From NCBI GenBank assembly GCA_001600695.1, contig BCKQ01000001.1, positions 858,432 through 922,431 on the forward strand: a DNA stretch of 64,000 nt, read 5' to 3'. The position numbers and the translations under genes were made by a program. The stretch comes from Ascoidea asiatica. Its lineage: Eukaryota > Ascomycota > Saccharomycetes > Ascoideales > Ascoideaceae. Within the stretch, counting starts at the first letter, position 1; each line of letters begins with the position of its first letter. Below the pieces are notes generated by a model. It did no database searches. It saw only the letters and a list, made by a program, of their open reading frames with translations, and was not told where the DNA came from. Below, one piece after another: positions 22,963-31,605 of the stretch.

Positions 22963-24102
22963 TTAACGAACAACTGCTCCAACTAATGTTGAAACTTTAC
23001 AAACTTCTCCATTTTCATTAACTAATTTAAATGATTTTTTATTTTCTTCATCTTTAAAAATTACATTAAATTTATCATCTGTACTAAAAAATGGTTGTAA
23101 AGTTTCCCAAATTTTTTTTTTTGGATTTAAAATTTTTTCAGGTTCACCATTAAATCCTTCAAAATAAATTTTATCACCTGCTTTTGATCCAATTGGTGGT
23201 AAAACAAATTCAACTTTATCATGTTCATTATCACTACCACATAATACCATTGCCATAGATTTTATACTTCTCATATTTACAGGTTTTAAATTTCCAATAA
23301 CAATCACATATTTTTTTTGCATCTCTTCAATTGGTATATATTTAACTAATCCTGAACAAACTGTTCTTGGACCTTCTTTATCTCCCATATTAATTGTTGA
23401 AACATAAAGTGAATCTGCATTTGGATGTTTAATTGCTTTTTCAATAAATCCAACTCTAAAATCAATCATTGATGGATTTATTTTAATAACTTCTTTAATA
23501 ACAACTTCTTTCTTTTTTTTTTCTTTTTTCTCTTTCTTCTTTCTTTCTTGTTTCTTATCTTTTCCTTCATCTTTATTCTCTTTTTTCTTCTCTTCTTTTA
23601 CTACTTTTTCCACCTTCTCTTCTTTCTTATCATTCTTATCATTCTTATCATCTTTTTTTTCTTTAATTTTAATTTCTCTTGGTATTTCATTACATAAACT
23701 TAAATTAATTTTAATTTTTTCATCTTCTTTAATATCATTAAATTCACAATCTAAATTTTCAATTAAATTAATCCATCTTAAAATATAACGAAATTTAATA
23801 TAATATTCTAATTCATTTATTTTTTTTAAATTCTTAATTTCATTTAAAATATATAAATTTAAATATTTATAAATAATATAATCAAATTTTAAATTTAAAT
23901 TTAAATTGTTAAAATTATTATTTAAAATAAATGTATTCTTCTTTAACCAATTATTTAAATTTAAAATTATTTCTTCTTTATTATTTTCATTCTCATTCTC
24001 ATTCTCTTTAATTAATTTAATCCATTGATTCTTAATTGCTTTTTCTTCAATTGATAAATTTAAATCTAATTCTTCAAATTGATTAATTAATTCACTTGAC
24101 AT
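22963..24102 (-). CDS. ARC1: Aminoacyl-tRNA synthetase cofactor Arc1
   Basis: Arc1 binds tRNA and holds methionyl- and glutamyl-tRNA synthetases in a cytosolic complex. The C-terminal half (about residues 210-379) is an EMAP-II/tRNA-binding OB fold: DFRVGFIEKAIKHPNADSLY, RTVCSGLVKYIP, VIVIGNLKPVNMRSIKSMAM, then LPPIGSKAGDKI. A Lys/Glu-rich basic linker (about 150-205), which also contacts tRNA, precedes it. The N-terminal part (about 1-145) is the GST-like synthetase-binding domain and is highly diverged here. Length 379 matches yeast Arc1 (376). Confidence 0.93.
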   Translation of the reverse strand: MSSELINQFEELDLNLSIEEKAIKNQWIKLIKENENENENNKEEIILNLNNWLKKNTFILNNNFNNLNLNLKFDYIIYKYLNLYILNEIKNLKKINELEYYIKFRYILRWINLIENLDCEFNDIKEDEKIKINLSLCNEIPREIKIKEKKDDKNDKNDKKEEKVEKVVKEEKKKENKDEGKDKKQERKKKEKKEKKKKEVVIKEVIKINPSMIDFRVGFIEKAIKHPNADSLYVSTINMGDKEGPRTVCSGLVKYIPIEEMQKKYVIVIGNLKPVNMRSIKSMAMVLCGSDNEHDKVEFVLPPIGSKAGDKIYFEGFNGEPEKILNPKKKIWETLQPFFSTDDKFNVIFKDEENKKSFKLVNENGEVCKVSTLVGAVVR

Positions 24103-24714
24103 CTTTATTTATATTATTATATTATTATATTATTATATTATTATCGATTTTAATTCTATTCTTTTAATAATTCAAAAGATTTAAAATTAAATATTTAAAA
24201 TATGTACTCTTTTTTTTTTTTTTATATTTATTCTAAAGTATGAGTAATTTAAAATTTGAAAAATTTACAAATTTAACACTTCATCAAGTCACATGTACTC
24301 TTTTAAATTATCTTTAATTATTAAGGTAATTTACTATTATATTTATTTGTTTTTTTTTATATTTAATAAAATATAAAATATAAAATAATACCATTATTAA
24401 AGGTATTTTATTAATTCTTCTATAAAATTCTTTAATTTTATTCATTTATTCATTTATGTATAAAATTTTATTTACTTACTGTATATGAATTATGTTTAAA
24501 TTCAAGATATAATTATAAAATGGGAATCAAAATGATATTAAAAGAAAGTTTTAAAAGAAAAATTGAAATAAAAAATTGAACATACTATATATAAATAAAC
24601 TAATAATTAAGCTAATAATTTGATTGATAAATAAATTGATAAATAAATAAATTGATTGATTGATAAAGAGTCTTGAATTTAATTGATTAGAAATTGAATT
24701 AATGAATGAAATAA
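24103..24714. other. ARC1 upstream spacer / MLC1 3' flank
   Basis: 612 bp, almost pure A/T. A 25-codon ORF starting at 24239 is too short and unsupported. No RNA gene is visible. Confidence 0.5.
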
Positions 24715-25224
24715 TCATTGAGCTAAGATACTTTTAACAAATTCAACATAATCAACATTACCATCTTTTGTTACATTAACACCTTTTAATAATTCATCAA
24801 CTTCAGAATCTGTTAATTTTTCACCAATTGATGTTAATATATAACGTAATTCTCCAACACCAATAAATCCACTCATATTTTTATCAAAAACTTGAAAACC
24901 TCTAATATAATCTTCTGGTTCTCCTAAAGGTTTAAAACCATCTGGTCTATTTATAATTTTAACATATGTTTCAAAATCTAATTCTCCTGGTAATTGCCTT
25001 TCTAATTCAGAAATTTCTGCTAATGTTGGATTTTGTCCAACTGCTCTTAATAAATCTCCTAAAGCTTCTGGTGGTACTCTACCTGTACCTTTTTTATCAA
25101 ATAATGAAAATGCATCTTTATAAGTTTTTGTATTTGAAGACTATATTTCGAATTAGTTAGTATTTTTGTAAATTAATTAATAAATTCTATATATATACAT
25201 ATTCATAAAACAGTAACATACCAT
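24715..25224 (-). CDS. MLC1: Myosin light chain Mlc1, intron after the ATG
   Basis: Essential EF-hand light chain of class V (Myo2) and class II (Myo1) myosins, also bound to Iqg1; it acts in secretory transport and cytokinesis. Exons are 25222-25224 (ATG only) and 24715-25140, giving 142 residues. The sequence after the start reads SSNTKTYKDAFSLFDKKGTG; the C-terminal half GELRYILTSIGEKLTDSEVDELLKGV is nearly the yeast Mlc1 sequence. Loops are degenerate for calcium, as in yeast. It has no long ORF at its 5' end because the start codon is alone in exon 1. Confidence 0.94.
25141..25221 (-). other. MLC1 intron
   Basis: 81-bp intron reading on the minus strand from GTATGT (25221-25216) through branch site TACTAAC (about 25161-25155) to the acceptor ending TATAG at 25141. 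It follows immediately after the start codon (phase 0). Confidence 0.92.
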
Positions 25225-25653
25225 ATTGATTTAAATTGTGATTAATATTGTAAATTATAATTATAATAATGATAAATGATTTGAATTGAATATAAATTGA
25301 ATTAAATATAATATAATAAGATCAAACAATAACTTCTTCATAAATTGTTTATTTCAATTTTGAATTGGAGTGTGTTGTGCTGTTAAAGTTACTGTTTCTG
25401 TTTACTTTTCGATCCAACTCTTTCCAAAAACGAAAACCATAACAAATGTCACGTGACACTTCACCTTGCACTGTTTCGGTATTTAATGAAATTCATTACG
25501 ACTCCATAACCAAAGAAAGATGTAACTTTAAATAAAGATGTAAAGAAAGAAGGAAAGAAGTCTATAATCATTAATATTTATTGTTGGGAATTTATTTATA
25601 AGAAAATAAAATATTATTCTATAGAGAAATTAATCTACTCTATAAATTGTATT
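25225..25653. promoter_or_regulatory. MLC1 promoter with a CACGTG palindrome
   Basis: 429 bp between MLC1 and the RIB1 stop. It contains the 12-bp perfect palindrome TGTCACGTGACA (25447-25458), matching the Cbf1-type consensus RTCACRTG. Confidence 0.5.
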
Positions 25654-26556
25654 CTATATACGTATTGGTTCCTGTAGAAGATGACCCATTTTTCTAATTT
25701 TCGTCCTTAGATAACCATCAATTTCTTTTGAATGAATTCCATGTTTATGTAGTGTATTATCATTATCATTATCATTATCATTATCATTATCTTCTTTTTC
25801 TTCATCTTCTTTCCAAGCTAATGGAATCATTGGTATTCTTTCAACAACTTCAATTTGATTTTGATTACCTTGAATATCTTTAATTTTATCAGGATTATTT
25901 GTTAATAATTTAATTTTAGATATATTTAAATCTAATAAAATACTTGTAGCAATTGAAAAACTTCTTTTATCAGCAGGATGATTTAACATCAAATTTGCTT
26001 GAATTGTATCTGCACCTAAATCTTGTAAATTATAAGCTTTTAATTTTTCTCCAAGTCCAATACCTCTACCTTCTTGTCTTAAATAAATTATAATACCATG
26101 ACCAATTTTACTCATTAATTTTCCAGCTTCATCAAATTGTTCACCACAATCACATCTCGCAGACCATGCAGTTTCTCCTGTATAACATTCAGAATGAACT
26201 CTAACTAATAATGAATTATTTGAATCATAACAATTATTTGATTTTGAAATTATTAAATCACCATTTAAATTAAATTTTAAAGAATTATTATTTAAATTAT
26301 CAAAATCTGCATTTTTTCTATTTGGTGATAATTTTCCAATATATGCACCTCTAATCATTCTATCAGATTGATTATCATTTTTTTTAAATTTAAATAATGT
26401 TTTACTTCTTATATCTTCACCAAATACTATAGCTAAATGTTCTTTATTATCTATATTATTTTTATATAAATGTAAAAAAATATCAACTCCATTTATTGTT
26501 GGAATTCTTGCTCTTGCAATACATTCAACTATTGGTAATTCTTCTGATACACTCAT
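25654..26556 (-). CDS. RIB1: GTP cyclohydrolase II
   Basis: First enzyme of riboflavin synthesis; it opens GTP to a diaminopyrimidine with release of formate. Visible motifs: the zinc-binding cysteines in HSECYTGETAWSARCDCGEQ, the catalytic stretch YLRQEGRGIGLGEKLKAYNLQ, and the C-terminal KIKLLTNNPDKI. Length 300 is normal for fungal Rib1 (yeast 345). An Asp-Asn repeat near the C-terminus comes from an ATTATC microsatellite. It is divergent from the complex I gene. Confidence 0.97.
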   Translation of the reverse strand: MSVSEELPIVECIARARIPTINGVDIFLHLYKNNIDNKEHLAIVFGEDIRSKTLFKFKKNDNQSDRMIRGAYIGKLSPNRKNADFDNLNNNSLKFNLNGDLIISKSNNCYDSNNSLLVRVHSECYTGETAWSARCDCGEQFDEAGKLMSKIGHGIIIYLRQEGRGIGLGEKLKAYNLQDLGADTIQANLMLNHPADKRSFSIATSILLDLNISKIKLLTNNPDKIKDIQGNQNQIEVVERIPMIPLAWKEDEEKEDNDNDNDNDNDNTLHKHGIHSKEIDGYLRTKIRKMGHLLQEPIRI

Positions 26557-27380
26557 TTTTATATTATTAATATTGAAATTTAGTATATAAAATGAAAAAA
26601 AGCCTAAGTTTACTATACAGAGATTTTCTTGAAGTATTATATATATTTATATATTTATATATAAATTATGGTATTATTGAAATAAGTTAAGTTTTATACT
26701 AGTACTTTAATTTCTTTTATATTTTCTTTATATGTCTTTTATATGTCTTTTATATGTCTTTTATGTCTTATAAATTACTTTTATTTTCACATAACACTGA
26801 GAAGATGAATAATTCATTAATAATACAAATAGAAATACAGCTTTAAGATATCGAATTAGCAGTCAGTGATCACTGTGATGAATATCAGCAGCTCCATTAC
26901 CATACTATTATTAATAATTGTAATAATTGTTATGCGATTACCCGAGAGGAGCAGATGCCCGCCAATGACCAAGGATTGATACCCCAAAGTGCGGATTTTA
27001 CTGTTTTCCGTATTACATAATCTATTATGTAATTTATGAAAAAATAAAATAGAAGACCCAAATTACTGGCGACAAATAAATTACCAAATCGATATTTTCA
27101 ATTAATGCTGACTAAGCACTGAATAAGCCATATAATATATTTCAACCAACCAGAAGATTGTAAAATCTAATCTTTTTTAAAGTACTAACAATAATCAATA
27201 ATCAATAATCAATAATCAATAATCAATAATCAATACTCAATTAACAGAGGTTATCTAGTAAGATATTAAAGATATAATTATATCAAGAAGTGTGAATTGA
27301 AAATTATATTGTCATCAGTAGAAATTACAATAACAATAACAATAACATTAACGTTATTAATAATTTTCTATTAATTAAAA
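26557..27380. promoter_or_regulatory. Divergent promoter RIB1 / NDUFA9
   Basis: 824 bp. On the RIB1 side are tandem 11-bp TTTATATGTCT-like units (about 26726-26770). The centre has a 12-bp palindrome CAGTGATCACTG (26864-26875) and a CCAAT box (26962-26966), a possible HAP-complex site for the respiratory gene. On the NDUFA9 side are six and a half TAATCAA units (27192-27240). Confidence 0.55.
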
Positions 27381-28526
27381 ATGTTTAAATATAATAATAT
27401 ACAAATTTTACCAAAAATTATTTCAAATTCAAGATCTTTATATACTAATGTTTTAAAAAGTGATATTAATATTACAAAAAATGGTAAAACTAATATTACT
27501 ATTGGTAGTGGAGGTAGATCATCAAGAACAGGATATACAGTAACAGTATTTGGTTCAACTGGATTTTTAGGACGTTATTTAGTTTCAAAATTAGCAAGAC
27601 ATGGTACAATTACAGTTTGTCCATCAAGAGATGAAATGAAAAGAAGATTTTTAAAAGTTACAGGAGATTTAGGTGTTGTTAATTTTATGGAATTTGATTT
27701 AAGAAATATTAAATCTATTGAAGATTCTATTAAACATTCAGATATTGTATTTAATTGTTTAGAAGCTGATTATCATACTAAAAATTTCTCAATGGCTGAT
27801 GTTAATATTGAAGGTGCAAAAAGAATTTCAAAAATTTGTAAAGAATTTGAAATTCCAAGATTAATTCATCTTTCAACATATAATGCAAATCCAAATTCAA
27901 AATCCATTTATTATGCTACAAAAGGTATTGGAGAAGAAGTTGTTAAAGAAGAATTTCCAACAGCAACAATTGTTAGACCATCACCAATGTTTGGTAGAGA
28001 AGATAATATTTTAAGAATTTGGGGTAATAGAGCTTCAATATTTACATATAATAATAATAATAAAAAAATTTATCCAACTCATGTTTTAGATGTTGCAAAA
28101 GCTTTAGAAATTATTGGATTTCAAGATTCAACAGAAAATGAATTATATGAATTAATTGGTAATAAAAAATATACAAAAAATGAAATTAGAAAATTATTAT
28201 CAGAAACAACAAAACAAAAATATGTTAATATTGATATACCAAAAAATATTGGTATATCATTATCAAAATTATCACAATATTTATATTGGAATACAACAAA
28301 TCCAGATCAAATTGAAAGAGAATTTATTAATCAAATTATTCCAGAAAGTTTAATTACTCAAGGTAAAATTAAAACTTATAAAGATTTAGGTATTGAACCA
28401 GATAATTTAACAGATCATTTATATAAATATACTCATCAATTTAGAAATTATTTACATTCACATGATTTACCACCAAGTGAAAAAGAAATAAGAGAAAGAA
28501 AAAATTATATTCATGTTGTTGATTAA
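27381..28526 (+). CDS. NUEM: Complex I 39/40-kDa subunit (NDUFA9/NUEM)
   Basis: Accessory subunit of mitochondrial NADH:ubiquinone oxidoreductase, related to short-chain dehydrogenases and binding NADPH in the peripheral arm. 381 residues. An N-terminal basic stretch looks like a mitochondrial presequence (about 1-45). The nucleotide-binding motif VFGSTGFLGRYLVSKL lies at about 55-70; LIHLSTYNANPNS with YYATKGIGEEVV and IVRPSPMFGREDNILR follow, all hallmark blocks of this subunit. The C-terminal HDLPPSEKEIRERKNYIHVVD also fits. Its presence shows the species kept complex I, which S. cerevisiae and relatives lost. Confidence 0.96.
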   Translation: MFKYNNIQILPKIISNSRSLYTNVLKSDINITKNGKTNITIGSGGRSSRTGYTVTVFGSTGFLGRYLVSKLARHGTITVCPSRDEMKRRFLKVTGDLGVVNFMEFDLRNIKSIEDSIKHSDIVFNCLEADYHTKNFSMADVNIEGAKRISKICKEFEIPRLIHLSTYNANPNSKSIYYATKGIGEEVVKEEFPTATIVRPSPMFGREDNILRIWGNRASIFTYNNNNKKIYPTHVLDVAKALEIIGFQDSTENELYELIGNKKYTKNEIRKLLSETTKQKYVNIDIPKNIGISLSKLSQYLYWNTTNPDQIEREFINQIIPESLITQGKIKTYKDLGIEPDNLTDHLYKYTHQFRNYLHSHDLPPSEKEIRERKNYIHVVD

Positions 28527-28683
28527 ATAATTAACATTATTTATATCTTTATTTATATTAATATATAATAAATATCATAAATAATTCAATATATATTCTA
28601 ATGAAATACTGAATAAATCAAAGTAAATAATTTTATATTTAATTTATATATAATCCAATTCATTTTATTTTTTATATAAATAA

Positions 28684-29022
28684 TTAAAAGAAAAGACGAA
28701 TTAATTCTAATATAGCACCACCTATTACTAAAAAAACAATTAAAGCTATCCAAGTCATTGATAATGGAAATTTTTTCTTAATTAAAGGTTTTGGTTTACC
28801 CATTTTTTTATTTTGTTTATTATAAAATTTTGCATTTGCAGCTTTTTGTCTTGGAGTTTGAGGTACTGGTTTTGCCTGAAATTAAAAAAAAATAAAAGAA
28901 TATAAAAATATGAAATTTAAAAAATTATTAATTGTTAATATTGTCTCGGATTTAATTATTTATTATTGACTTGAGATCTAATGAAATTAATAGATAAAAT
29001 TTATGAATTGAAAACTTACCAT
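28684..29022 (-). CDS. YSY6: RAMP4-like ER membrane protein Ysy6, intron after the ATG
   Basis: Small tail-anchored protein of the ER translocon area (RAMP4/SERP1 family). Exons are 29020-29022 (ATG) and 28684-28875, giving 64 residues. It starts MAKPVPQTPRQKAANAKFY, the family's QTPRQ..ANAKF hallmark, followed by a Lys-rich stretch and the C-terminal membrane anchor WIALIVFLVIGGAILELI. Yeast Ysy6 has 65 residues. Confidence 0.93.
28876..29019 (-). other. YSY6 intron
   Basis: 144-bp intron with donor GTAAGT (29019-29014) directly after the ATG and acceptor TTTCAG ending at 28876, preceded by a pyrimidine-rich tract. No exact TACTAAC; a TATTAAC-like sequence in the middle may serve as branch site. 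Confidence 0.85.
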
Positions 29023-30106
29023 TGTGAAATATTTGATAAAGATTATGAACAGGATTGAATTGAACAGGATTGAAATAAATTGAATTGAAATAAATTGAAT
29101 TGAACTGAATTGAATTGAAATAAATTGAATTGAAGTGATAAAGATAGAAAGTATCAGATTATATTTATTAATAAATGTGATATTTAAAAGATTGCAGATA
29201 ATAACAATAATATAATAATAATAATATAATAATATCCTTTATTTTTCTTCTTTTGATCTGAAGGTCGAACAAGAGCTAAATCTCAACTGCCACATTATTT
29301 AGTTCCATTCATGTTACTATTGGTAATAAATACTATTTTAATACTATTTCTACCAGTGGAGTCTGAATCGATGACGCTCAGGGACTGACGTGGCCGTGGA
29401 ACAGCGACAGAAGAAAACCCAAAGAAACGGTGTGAAACATGTCATGCGCACGCATGAAACCAATCGTGTGGAACTTTTAATTTGGTCACGTTTACATTTG
29501 AATCCATTGATACGGGTCTTGTTTTTTATGTTACGTAATCATGCCAGTGGCTTTGTGTGGCAAGTGTGCTGCGCCCTTTGCACGTGCTCCTCTGCTGTGG
29601 GCTTAACTGCTTGCGGGTTCAGCTTCGGCGCGATTTCGCGTTTGCGACGCGTGTTTTTTGACAGCTTCCGCTGCTTTTTCTCGTCTGTTTTCTGGTTCGT
29701 GATTCTGTTTTTGGAATTTCAATTTTTTCACTGATCTCATTACGCAGTAACCACTCAAATAAATAAAATACATTTATTTTCAATCAATAAATATTCACTC
29801 CAATCTCTCTTCAAAATAATAATCATAATCATAATAATTATCTTTTTTATTCATCTCCATTTTCATTCACATCTTTTTTCATATATTTTCTTTTTTATAT
29901 ATATCCAATTAATATCCATTTCATATTATATCCATATTTTGTTCAATGATTCAAAAAAACCTTCAAATGATAAACTGAATCTAGACTCTTTCACCGTTAA
30001 TATTTTACAAATTTCACCCAAGTAATAATAGTAAATAACGTAATCTTGGCAAATATATAAATATTGCAGATATACAAATAGGCAAATATACAAATAATTC
30101 TTTCAA
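29023..30106. promoter_or_regulatory. Divergent promoter YSY6 / KRE2-type gene with GC island
   Basis: 1.08 kb. Beside YSY6 are degenerate GAATTGAAATAAATT repeats (29048-29135). A GC-rich island (about 29,370-29,720) contains CATGCG...CGCATG (29443-29456), CACGTG (29581-29586) and ACGCGT (29647-29652). The 114-codon plus-strand ORF in the island looks spurious. Confidence 0.5.
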
Positions 30107-31495
30107 ATGACAATAACTACGGATTCAAATTCTTTGATTTCAAAAATTAAAAATTTCTTTAATTCTAAAAAATTCAATATTTCAATAAATAAAAGAATAA
30201 AATATATAATTTTTACTATAATAACTTTAATTTTTTTATGTTCTTTCTTTTATTTAATTGAATTTAAATTTGATGATAAAAGTTATTTACCAATAAGTTA
30301 TAATATGAAAAATAATCCAAATGATTCTATAAATAAATATTTATCTTCAAAAACTAATAATAACAATAACAATAATAATAATAAAAACAATAACAATAAT
30401 ATTGAAAATATAAATGAACTTATAATTCCAGATAAAAATGATAAATCAACTTTATCAAAAGAAAATTATAATAAATTTTTTAATTCAATTGATGATATTC
30501 AATATAATTTAATTAAACAAAATAAAGTTAATGCAACTTTTGTAACTTTAGCTAGAAATGAAGATATTTGGGGTTTAATTGATGCAATTAGATCAATTGA
30601 AGATAGATTTAATAGAAAATTTCATTATGATTGGATTTTTTTAAATGATAAAGATTTTACAAAAGAATTTATAGATGCAACAACTTCAATAGTTTCCGGA
30701 ATTACAAAATATGGTAAAATTCCAAAAGATCAATGGTCAATTCCAGATCATATTGATCAAAAAAAAATGAAAAGAAATATGAGATTTTTAAAAGCTGCAA
30801 ATGTACCTTATGGTAATTTATTATCTTATAGACATATGTGTAGATATGAATCTGGTTTTTTTTTTAGACATCCATTATTAAATGATTATGATTGGTATTG
30901 GAGAATTGAACCTGATGTGAAATTTTTTTGTGATATAAATTATGATGTTTTTAAATTTATGCAAGATAATAATAAATTATATGGTTTTACTATTTCTTTA
31001 TATGAATTTAGACAAACTGTTAAAACTTTATTTAAAACAACAAAAAAATTTTTAAAAGAAAATCCAAAATTTTTAAATAAAAATAATTTAATGAATTTTT
31101 TATCTGATGATGATGGTTATTCATATAATTTATGTCATTATTGGTCAAATTTTGAAATTGCAAATTTAAATTTTTTTAGATCTGAAGCTTATTTAAAATA
31201 TTTTGATTATTTAGATAAAAATGGTGGGTTTTTTTATGAAAGATGGGGAGATGCACCAATTCATTCAATTGCAATATCATTATTTGAAAATAAAAATAAA
31301 ATTCATTTTTTTGATGATATTGGTTATTCTCATTCTATTTTCTCAAATTGTCCAATTAATGATCAATTTAGAAAAGATCATCATTGTTCTTGTGATCCAG
31401 ATACTGATTTTGCTTGGAGAGGTTATAGTTGTACTGGAAAATATTATGATGCTCAAAATTTAAAAAGACCTGATGGTTGGGAAAATTTTGTATAA
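30107..31495 (+). CDS. KRE2/MNT1-family alpha-1,2-mannosyltransferase (GT15)
   Basis: Golgi type II membrane enzyme adding mannose to N- and O-linked glycans of cell-wall and secreted proteins. 462 residues: short cytosolic tail, membrane anchor at about 26-48 (RIKYIIFTIITLIFLCSFFY), an Asn-rich stem, then the GT15 catalytic domain. Family blocks include ATFVTLARNEDIWGLIDAIR, RHMCRYESGFFFRHPLL, DWYWRIEPDVKFFCDI, YGFTISLYEF, GGFFYERWGDAPIHSIA and the end CSCDPDTDFAWRGYSCTGKY. The aspartate-rich EPDV and RWGDAP motifs contain the usual active-site residues. Which of the yeast Kre2/Ktr/Yur1 paralogues is closest I cannot decide. Confidence 0.94.
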   Translation: MTITTDSNSLISKIKNFFNSKKFNISINKRIKYIIFTIITLIFLCSFFYLIEFKFDDKSYLPISYNMKNNPNDSINKYLSSKTNNNNNNNNNKNNNNNIENINELIIPDKNDKSTLSKENYNKFFNSIDDIQYNLIKQNKVNATFVTLARNEDIWGLIDAIRSIEDRFNRKFHYDWIFLNDKDFTKEFIDATTSIVSGITKYGKIPKDQWSIPDHIDQKKMKRNMRFLKAANVPYGNLLSYRHMCRYESGFFFRHPLLNDYDWYWRIEPDVKFFCDINYDVFKFMQDNNKLYGFTISLYEFRQTVKTLFKTTKKFLKENPKFLNKNNLMNFLSDDDGYSYNLCHYWSNFEIANLNFFRSEAYLKYFDYLDKNGGFFYERWGDAPIHSIAISLFENKNKIHFFDDIGYSHSIFSNCPINDQFRKDHHCSCDPDTDFAWRGYSCTGKYYDAQNLKRPDGWENFV

Positions 31496-31605
31496 CTTGT
31501 AAAACTTGTAAAATTTTTATAACTTTAATATATCCTTATATTTATTCTATTTTATACTCCTAATGCATATAATAATATACATACATACCCATACTTATAT
31601 AATAT

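Noticed and set aside
24239-24316. 25-codon ORF starting MSNLKFEKF
   Set aside because: Too short; searched for a splice donor that could extend it and found none.
26876-26900. GATGA..ATCAGCAGCTCC resembling part of U6 snRNA
   Set aside because: Only a short partial match; the ACAGAGA box and the rest of U6 are missing.
27183-27189. TACTAAC upstream of NUEM as a 5'-UTR intron branch site
   Set aside because: No convincing donor upstream; the sequence abuts a TAATCAA repeat and is probably chance.
29390-29734. 114-codon ORF in a GC-rich spacer
   Set aside because: Begins at a GTG, Arg/Cys/Phe-rich composition unlike genes here, no family resemblance, and it overlaps likely promoter motifs.
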